A DNA stretch of 64,000 nucleotides from an uncultured Legionellales bacterium (lineage in GTDB: Bacteria; Pseudomonadota; Gammaproteobacteria; UBA1113), in NCBI GenBank assembly GCA_945957175.1, contig CAMFJL010000009.1, forward strand, positions 22,260-86,259, read 5' to 3'. Made by a program: the position numbers and the translations under genes. Shown here in pieces: positions 58,901 through 64,000 of the stretch; position 1 is the first letter of the stretch, and every line of letters starts with the position of its first letter. The notes under the pieces are model-generated. The model did not search any database. It saw only the letters and a program-made list of their open reading frames with translations, and was not told where the DNA came from.

Positions 58901-61900
58901 ACTGTTTCAAACCCGATTGGGTCAAGACCAAGCTTATACATTGGTTGATACCTTACTCGGTGATGCGCAAATTTTCATGACCTTGGGACAAACGCATATC
59001 GCTGCGCCCATGCCATCTGAAGATGATGTGCCTGATGATGTGTTACGCCAAGCGTTGTTAGATGCCTTTTTAACGTTATCTCAAGGTATGCCACTCCATG
59101 AGGGTTTAAAAGACTTTAGTGTTTCTGAAGACAAGTGGTCAGAGGATTTTAGGAAAATCTATCGTAGCGTAGGCGCTAATGCACTTATCCTTGCTTTGGG
59201 TATGCTGCATACCTATCCTGCACTGATGGCTGGCAAAAGCCTATCCAAGCTTAGTCGACTGCCTCGCTTTATCCACAAAACCTTGCCTAAACTTATCTCT
59301 GTGCGTAATGCCGCCTGTGCCTACGAGGAAGTTCTCCCGCTTTGGCGTACTTTAGAGCCGCGCGCTAGCAGCGAGCTTTGTGTCGGTAGCGCGTTAGGTT
59401 TAGAGGCGGATGCCAAATTTGATAACTTCATGGTCGAGCTCACGAAAGATAGCCGAGGTAGGATCATTCGTATGCGCATCGTCGCTATTGATAGTGATCA
59501 AGCCATGCGATTACCCCTCCTTGCCAGAAAGGCCACGGCCACGATGCCGTTGTGTGTCAAAGTTGAAATTAAAAACTCGCTGTTCTTTCTTGATGCCTTC
59601 ATGGACCTGCCGTTACACCCTACCGTGATGGCACACCTTCTAAGCCAGGATGCCATACATACGATTGTCGACTGGTTAATCTTATTGGCTAAAAGAGACT
59701 TGGCTTGCCAACGTTGGTTAAAGAGCGGTACGGTCACATCACAAGACATTCATATGCAATATGGGGAGGTTGATATTCCCTTCCGCTTGGCTTCAAGTGC
59801 CGTACTGTACATTCATCACAAACTGGTGCAATTACAAAATTTCCTCAGAGCCTACCAAGCAGAAGCTAGTACCTCCGCCCGTACTTTACCTACCCATAGA
59901 GACATCTTAAACGCACTTTTCCCAGAGATAGCTGCGTATTATCATCACATTCAAACGCATACCGACAATCCAAGGCATGCTGAATACGTGGTCTACAATG
60001 GTATGTCTTGGCGGCTTGTTGAGGCCCTTTCGCCAGAGGAAATGGCAAGACCTTTTGAAGAGCGGAGCACCCCTTGGTCTGTGGTGAGCCCAATTCCTTT
60101 TAGAGAAGCCTACCGCACCCTGCCTCAGTTCAGTCAGTTTGAAACAGAGCTTGGGGTGGGTGTTTATGCTATGATTCGGGCCTTACCCTGGCATACCTTG
60201 ACGCAAGAGAGTCAGGTGCAATGCATCGACAAGTTGCTTTCTGTCTACCCTGATTTAACGCTAGCGCCGCTAAATTTGACGACAACGGGTCCTGCCTTAT
60301 TAAGAATTGCGATAGCCCAAGGCGTTGTTAGCACGGTTCGATGGCTCATTGACCAGGGTGTTGTGGCAAACACCCACGAAGAAGGCGTGGCCTCGCCCTT
60401 GCTGCTTGCCTGCGCCGTGTGGTCGCAAGCGCCAGAAGCCATGACCGAGATTTTAGATGTGTTACTTCAGGCTGGCGCACATACGCATCTTTACAATCCC
60501 AGAGGCTATACCCCCATTTTAGCGCTGCTAAGTACAGCGCAAGATGTCCAAGCGAACTTAGTGAGCCAAGCCATCACAAGGCTCATGATGGCGAGTGCCC
60601 TCCTTGATAGTCCAGAAAAAGAAAGCGGGTTCCATCCCTTAGACAAACTTATGGGTTGGCGCAACAAGGGTGCGCGTTGCGACGGTAAACCACGTCTTTT
60701 TGCGATGTTGGTGACGCTTGGTGCAAGGCGGGTGCAGGCCGACAAGGCCTTTGCCTTTATGCAGCGACATCAAACCCTACCCGGCATGCAAAAGGCTTAT
60801 GCGCTATTGTGCGAACATCACCTGGGTATACGCTGGCATCATATGCAATCCCATATGCTAGTTAACACCAAACCATCTTCCTCTCTGCACACGACCATCG
60901 TGACTACCCAACTCGGACGGCGAGGCTACCTACATCCTTCGTTGGTTGAGGCACTTTTAGATGAAAAAACCCTAACCTTTGCGCCTGAGATTACGCGCCG
61001 CGCTCAGCAAGCAAGTGTAGCGCCCGAAGCGTTGAGTCATACAAGTCAGGCTTCTGGTAGCGCTGAAGCATTACACCTCCGTACGCTACAGCACGGCGTT
61101 CAAAACACCAGCGTCCCCGCCATGCCTACAATCAGGCCATCAACATCTGTAGCCTTAAGTCAGGTGAGTGCCGAAGATGAAGTTTTTGGCCGGCATCAGG
61201 TCAAGGCAGTGTCTTGTAATATTGATGGTGTCCCAATGCGTCTGCACGTCAAAGCGCGACCTGAATTTCCAGGTGTCGATGCAGCTGTGTATGATTTGAG
61301 TCAAGGCTTCGTTCACCAAGGTGTTGTTCCCTCGACCCTATTTACTTTGATCAATCGCTTGGGTGAACCTTATCCGGTCCTTTGCTCACCCACCGTTGAG
61401 GGTATGAGTTTATACACTGTCCTACGAGATCCTTCGCTTGCCGCACAGGTCTTACCCAACCTTGATGAAGAATCGCTCTCAGAGCTTATAGTCTTCATGA
61501 TGTTAATTAACCAAGAAGATGGCAAGCCAGACAACTACATCGTACAAGCTATTCCCGAAAAGCCGGGACGATATCGTCTGGTAGCCGTCGACAATGGCCA
61601 TGCTTTTGTACTGTCTATGTTTGAGGGTAAACCCAAAGTCCATTCTATCGTGTTTTGCTTAAATGCAATGCTTGCATCTATCCATCCCTTGGTGCGACAA
61701 CGCATCCTGGCATTAAACCCAGATAGATGGCTTACACACTGGTTACAACTCAGAGAGGCCTACCATACCCAGATCAATCAAACCTTTAATCAAGCCGATG
61801 TTGCCAAACTTTTTTATGGCGAGAGCGGGCTTTGGGGTTGGCTTAGCCGTGCAACGTCAAGCCATGATACTAACGCATTACCGGTCATGCTCAAGATGCC

Positions 61901-64000
61901 TTTTGCCGAGCACACCATCACCTGGCTTTATGGTAAAGTGTTGCGTTTACAACGGGCCCTTCTAGAAAATGAAACACTCAGTCATATGGCACTGTTTGAT
62001 ATCCTAGAACCAGCCTTGTGTGATTATTACCGCAATACCTTTGTAAATCCCACCCCCTTATCCAGATTTCAGGCCTTTATTGCTATCAGTAAGGGCCTTA
62101 TTCTAAGTGAGCAAGGTCACCAAACCCTTTCAACCAGTAGTGATGTCACCACGTACATGGGGATTACCAAAGAGGCAACCAAGGCTCTGTTACAAGATGC
62201 CCCACGTTATAGTGCTCAAACAGCCCTGGCAAAGCTCAACCAGGTTATCCAACAACGCAGTCGCTTAGGTGAGATAGCTCAGGCTTTGATGCGAGGCAAT
62301 CCCACGGATTTTTTAAACCTTACGCTAGATGAAGATAAATGGATCGTTATCAAACGCATCGATTGGCGGCAAATCACAGAGGTTGATGGTAGCCCTGATG
62401 TAGCAAGACAAACACGTATCCTTCAGGCGCTAGTACAATCTCAGTTTAGCTTTCGTAGACTTCACTTAAGTCACTGTGCTGCGCTTACCGATGACATCTT
62501 TAAGGGCTTACTTCGACAAAGTCGGTTTATCAATCACTTGCACATCGATAATTGTCCAATGCTTACAGACAATGTGGCTGATATCATCGCTGTACGAGCC
62601 AAAACGCTTCAAACACTGCATATAAGTCACCAGAGCTTCTCGCGTCTCCCGGGACATAATCGGGTATTGGCCGATACGCCGTTTCCAGAACTTATCCATG
62701 CCACGTTCACGCATCTTGAAAACCTAAATGAATGCGTCTTGATAGCGCCACAACTACAAAGTCTTAACGTAAGTCACTGTCCTATGCTTGTTGCGCTTAG
62801 CCTTCCTAAAACACAGAGGTTAACAGCGCTAAATCTTAGCCATGCCGCTATAGATGTGACCCAAGTGCAGCCGTTTATTAATGCCCAAGCTCATTTGCAG
62901 CGTTTGGATGTCAGTCATACCACCCTGCCTATCGAAACGCTTACCTTGCCTCACACCTTGCAACATCTCAACCTTGCCCATACCGATGTAAGCTTAGGCC
63001 GCTTGATTCAGCATTTCTATACCCTCGGTATACAAGCTGCGCTCACGTCGCTCAATCTTCAAGATTGTCCAAGATTGCCGCCCCATGCACCTGCTTTCTT
63101 TCATCGTATGCTGCATAGTCGGCGTCCATTTCCTTATCTTTGGCAACAAAGTATGGAGGCGCAGCAGCATTTGGTTGAAAGCTTGCAAGCCTTGCTAAGT
63201 GAATCAAGTCCAATCTTCACATGGACAGATGCATATCAACCGAAACGATTATGGTGGAGCATTCTCACTCACATCCCACTTCAGTGTTTGCGTTTTGAAT
63301 TCATGCCTGATGCAAATGACATGGTATGTTTGCAAGCCTTGTTACATCAAAAAACAGTACTTCAGGGTGAGCCAGCACCTGAATGTATCTTTGCGCAAGG
63401 GAAGCCCGAGACTCAAGACCTTGGCTTACCGACACCATCTCATCTGCCTATGGCCTCGTCAACGCCTCCAGCAGCAAAGCTGCTCACGATACCGAGCAAG
63501 ACATCACCCATATCACCTCATCAGACAAGCCAGGCATCATCTTCTAACAGTCATGCACATATCAGCGACACATCCGACAGCAAGACCTCGCCATCCCGTC
63601 ATCGTGTCCACCGTCCCTTCCCCTATTCGAGCACTGCGTCAAGCTCGAGCGCCTCATCAAGTAGCGGTGCCTTTTACAGTCGGGCATCGTCAAGCTCAAG
63701 TGACGCTCTAAAGTGCTCTGGCGTTGATAGCAAACCGCTTATCAGCATGCAAACAGTCCCCAAAAAAACGCACGTACCCTTGGCGTCAACGCCAAGCGTT
63801 ACCACTGTAAAGTCTGCGCTCACGCAAAGTACGAAAAGAAAGGCATTACCCAAGCTATTTGACTCGGACTCAGATGAAGCGCTTTTTACTTTCCCCATGC
63901 CAGAAAAGAAGCCTGTGGGCTTGACCGCGTCCCAGCGTAAGACGATTTCTCCTCGTGGTCACCTACCTTTTGACTCGGACTCAGATGAAGCGCTTTTTAC
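55902..64000 (+). CDS. giant multidomain protein: tandem Ras-like domains, ankyrin-like, kinase-like loop, LRRs (3' end outside window)
   Basis: ATG 55902 (GGAG, spacing 9) opens a frame without a stop to the right edge: 2699 codons. Residues about 12-180, 197-362 and 414-577 each read like a Rab/Ras GTPase but with broken P-loops (ASRNASNSV, ASRSASNSM, GGASGHGST in place of GxxxxGKS); guanine-specificity boxes remain partly (GSKSD; ETSAKTGDN in the third). Two poly-Ser linkers lie at about 611-622 and 650-663. Ankyrin-like repeats lie around 1464-1547 (LLRIAIAQGVVSTVRWLIDQG; LLACAV...LLQAGA). About 1760-1910 looks kinase-like: VEGMSLYTVL, Q-E-D1873-G-K-P-D-N1878, V-D1897-N-G. Leucine-rich repeats occupy about 2184-2393 (LQSLNVSHCP, LTALNLSHA, LQRLDVSHT, LQHLNLAHT). 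A Ser-rich tail with a repeated FDSDSDEALFT ends the visible part. No signal peptide. Strong candidate for a host-directed effector, by inference. Confidence 0.8.
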   Translation, partial: MFSSDHKVKVDAKILILASRNASNSVPSLIQALVDNDGPKIGPTYASREVMSKNHRLYRLSFWGDAGASRYDGMIRPFLLGTEVTLLFFSLSQDNSLQEMINIIEKIKWIDPFMRIILVGSKKGLHSPVKIGSIKISEFIDQHQILHYIEINEKTGENIDKLLAYITDLAVAVCEQKKARSLSIMNYTDYRNSSNEKIVIFASRSASNSMSLLIRTFNDDYSNVGPSYSSRRINKNYNLCFWGHCNSIPYDYRYVHHLEIYGNRISILIFSLYKDNSLQDMINIIEKIKWADPFMHIILVGSKCDLHSPSEISSVEISAFIDRYHIPYYVEINEKTKENIDKLLAYITNFVLAACEQERAMALSGVSSPDYAEGPGDREPGFISKFWRSVMRTTSTAPTSTSNTLPIPNPSNVHTNLLVLGGASGHGSTALTLSLFGDINTLRNDTRPGVVALVGKIDDTHAFLIGDCGHYKHGNRMQLSHLKNANMLLLVFPLSEAASLPALLPVIEAARGANPAMQLLLIGSKSDLSHARQITAADIKAFMAAQGLCYYIETSAKTGDNIPILLEYLTHMALRPEVVIPPCFITATPIELQLSREASAKPGAVLPNTSTASSSSSSSSSVLPPASSVPPGIAMSTCDAAYVAPPTFASASSSSSSSSSSAVPLFEPSSVASSLLPALSSFGTATATSQDTVYADELTQRILTRSLGEDTWSLSVASVHLAIHNQTERETLGETGVQDLLSLLATLRQPFLYIDDTARISLLARYQPTHPAILALSKVIQDLATWRMMQASLPPLLGGAFGALITCYETFLMDLAHGDVEVRARCLTPKAWISGVDIGFHYVALDEGYRLLCTNRYGETVKENATGNHAVASIAGVHYKPNPGGIHAICPNMEHAVSTLHQRFAKNQVAAASSVIKVSGVPIWTIPSPSDEPGQDVLAYQALRTRETNGEKREAILADASLRSRLIMQVAPAQGVLVQAGFTIVGISLVDIVEMQNHLRLFQTRLGQDQAYTLVDTLLGDAQIFMTLGQTHIAAPMPSEDDVPDDVLRQALLDAFLTLSQGMPLHEGLKDFSVSEDKWSEDFRKIYRSVGANALILALGMLHTYPALMAGKSLSKLSRLPRFIHKTLPKLISVRNAACAYEEVLPLWRTLEPRASSELCVGSALGLEADAKFDNFMVELTKDSRGRIIRMRIVAIDSDQAMRLPLLARKATATMPLCVKVEIKNSLFFLDAFMDLPLHPTVMAHLLSQDAIHTIVDWLILLAKRDLACQRWLKSGTVTSQDIHMQYGEVDIPFRLASSAVLYIHHKLVQLQNFLRAYQAEASTSARTLPTHRDILNALFPEIAAYYHHIQTHTDNPRHAEYVVYNGMSWRLVEALSPEEMARPFEERSTPWSVVSPIPFREAYRTLPQFSQFETELGVGVYAMIRALPWHTLTQESQVQCIDKLLSVYPDLTLAPLNLTTTGPALLRIAIAQGVVSTVRWLIDQGVVANTHEEGVASPLLLACAVWSQAPEAMTEILDVLLQAGAHTHLYNPRGYTPILALLSTAQDVQANLVSQAITRLMMASALLDSPEKESGFHPLDKLMGWRNKGARCDGKPRLFAMLVTLGARRVQADKAFAFMQRHQTLPGMQKAYALLCEHHLGIRWHHMQSHMLVNTKPSSSLHTTIVTTQLGRRGYLHPSLVEALLDEKTLTFAPEITRRAQQASVAPEALSHTSQASGSAEALHLRTLQHGVQNTSVPAMPTIRPSTSVALSQVSAEDEVFGRHQVKAVSCNIDGVPMRLHVKARPEFPGVDAAVYDLSQGFVHQGVVPSTLFTLINRLGEPYPVLCSPTVEGMSLYTVLRDPSLAAQVLPNLDEESLSELIVFMMLINQEDGKPDNYIVQAIPEKPGRYRLVAVDNGHAFVLSMFEGKPKVHSIVFCLNAMLASIHPLVRQRILALNPDRWLTHWLQLREAYHTQINQTFNQADVAKLFYGESGLWGWLSRATSSHDTNALPVMLKMPFAEHTITWLYGKVLRLQRALLENETLSHMALFDILEPALCDYYRNTFVNPTPLSRFQAFIAISKGLILSEQGHQTLSTSSDVTTYMGITKEATKALLQDAPRYSAQTALAKLNQVIQQRSRLGEIAQALMRGNPTDFLNLTLDEDKWIVIKRIDWRQITEVDGSPDVARQTRILQALVQSQFSFRRLHLSHCAALTDDIFKGLLRQSRFINHLHIDNCPMLTDNVADIIAVRAKTLQTLHISHQSFSRLPGHNRVLADTPFPELIHATFTHLENLNECVLIAPQLQSLNVSHCPMLVALSLPKTQRLTALNLSHAAIDVTQVQPFINAQAHLQRLDVSHTTLPIETLTLPHTLQHLNLAHTDVSLGRLIQHFYTLGIQAALTSLNLQDCPRLPPHAPAFFHRMLHSRRPFPYLWQQSMEAQQHLVESLQALLSESSPIFTWTDAYQPKRLWWSILTHIPLQCLRFEFMPDANDMVCLQALLHQKTVLQGEPAPECIFAQGKPETQDLGLPTPSHLPMASSTPPAAKLLTIPSKTSPISPHQTSQASSSNSHAHISDTSDSKTSPSRHRVHRPFPYSSTASSSSASSSSGAFYSRASSSSSDALKCSGVDSKPLISMQTVPKKTHVPLASTPSVTTVKSALTQSTKRKALPKLFDSDSDEALFTFPMPEKKPVGLTASQRKTISPRGHLPFDSDSDEALF
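63850..64000 (+). repeat. in-frame tandem repeat, 111-base unit (FDSDSDEALFT)
   Basis: The segment encoding FDSDSDEALFT at 63858 recurs at 63969, exactly 111 bases (37 codons) later and nearly identical in nucleotides. The second copy is cut by the window edge, so the number of repeats is unknown. Confidence 0.8.

Noticed and set aside
63199..63711. 170-codon plus-strand ORF near the right edge
   Set aside because: It lies in another frame of the giant gene, has low-complexity His/Arg/Gln composition and no RBS; a shadow of the Ser-rich coding sequence.

Overview
The window looks like chromosome from a host-associated gammaproteobacterium close to the Legionellales/Coxiellaceae. The support is: a dnaA-dnaN-recF-gyrB origin region, a class I HMG-CoA reductase mevalonate operon (a Coxiella/Legionella trait), the enterobacterial-type block yibN-grxC-secB-gpsA, and several large proteins with eukaryote-like modules (Ras-like folds, ankyrin-like and leucine-rich repeats, a C-terminal CaaX box). 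The species cannot be named from sequence reading alone.

Layout. 1-1026 (minus, cut by the left edge) is a homolog of tRNA-dependent cyclodipeptide synthases with a Ser-rich tail. 1.4-5.2 kb is a plus-strand cluster: small ORF, fumarylacetoacetase, hemB, SDR oxidoreductase, anchored unknown protein. folA and a GT39/ArnT-like transferase follow. 7.7-15.7 kb holds uncharacterised proteins that look like candidate effectors, including a 1143-residue P-loop protein and an acidic multi-spanning membrane protein. 16-26.5 kb is a minus-strand housekeeping block: beta carbonic anhydrase, an MCE protein with its auxiliary lipoprotein, pckA, hslO, groESL with a clear heat-shock promoter, a POT-family transporter and trpR.

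26.6-36 kb runs on the plus strand: dnaA, dnaN, recF (containing two perfect parS-like palindromes), a cyclase, a lipoprotein, an SbmA/BacA-like protein, gyrB and a cupin. The switch from minus to plus genes near dnaA, a cluster of DnaA boxes beside an AT-rich stretch at 24.27-24.52 kb, and the parS-like sites together mark the replication-origin/centromere region. 36-42 kb is a three-gene RND efflux operon (minus), divergent from pcm-tolC. 44.7-45.4 kb encodes an unknown 219-residue protein ending in CLLL, a CaaX box. 45.5-52.6 kb (minus) holds a phosphopantetheinyl transferase, gpsA-secB-grxC-yibN and the mevalonate genes HMGR-mevalonate kinase-GHMP kinase-MvaD, whose reading frames overlap end to end.

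52.9-55.3 kb encodes a 795-residue protein whose alpha/beta-hydrolase domain has Gly in place of the nucleophile Ser. From 55,902 to the right edge one uninterrupted frame (at least 2699 codons, no stop in the window) encodes a giant protein: three tandem degenerate Rab/Ras-like domains, poly-Ser linkers, an ankyrin-like segment, a kinase-like catalytic loop, leucine-rich repeats and a Ser/acidic repeat tail.

Two families of short palindromic repeats are scattered between genes: a CATCCGGCCTTCGGCCACCTTCTCCC-type REP element, including a threefold tandem array at 17.2-17.5 kb, and a family with TGTAGGG...CCCTACA ends. No rRNA, tRNA, CRISPR array or intact insertion sequence was recognised.
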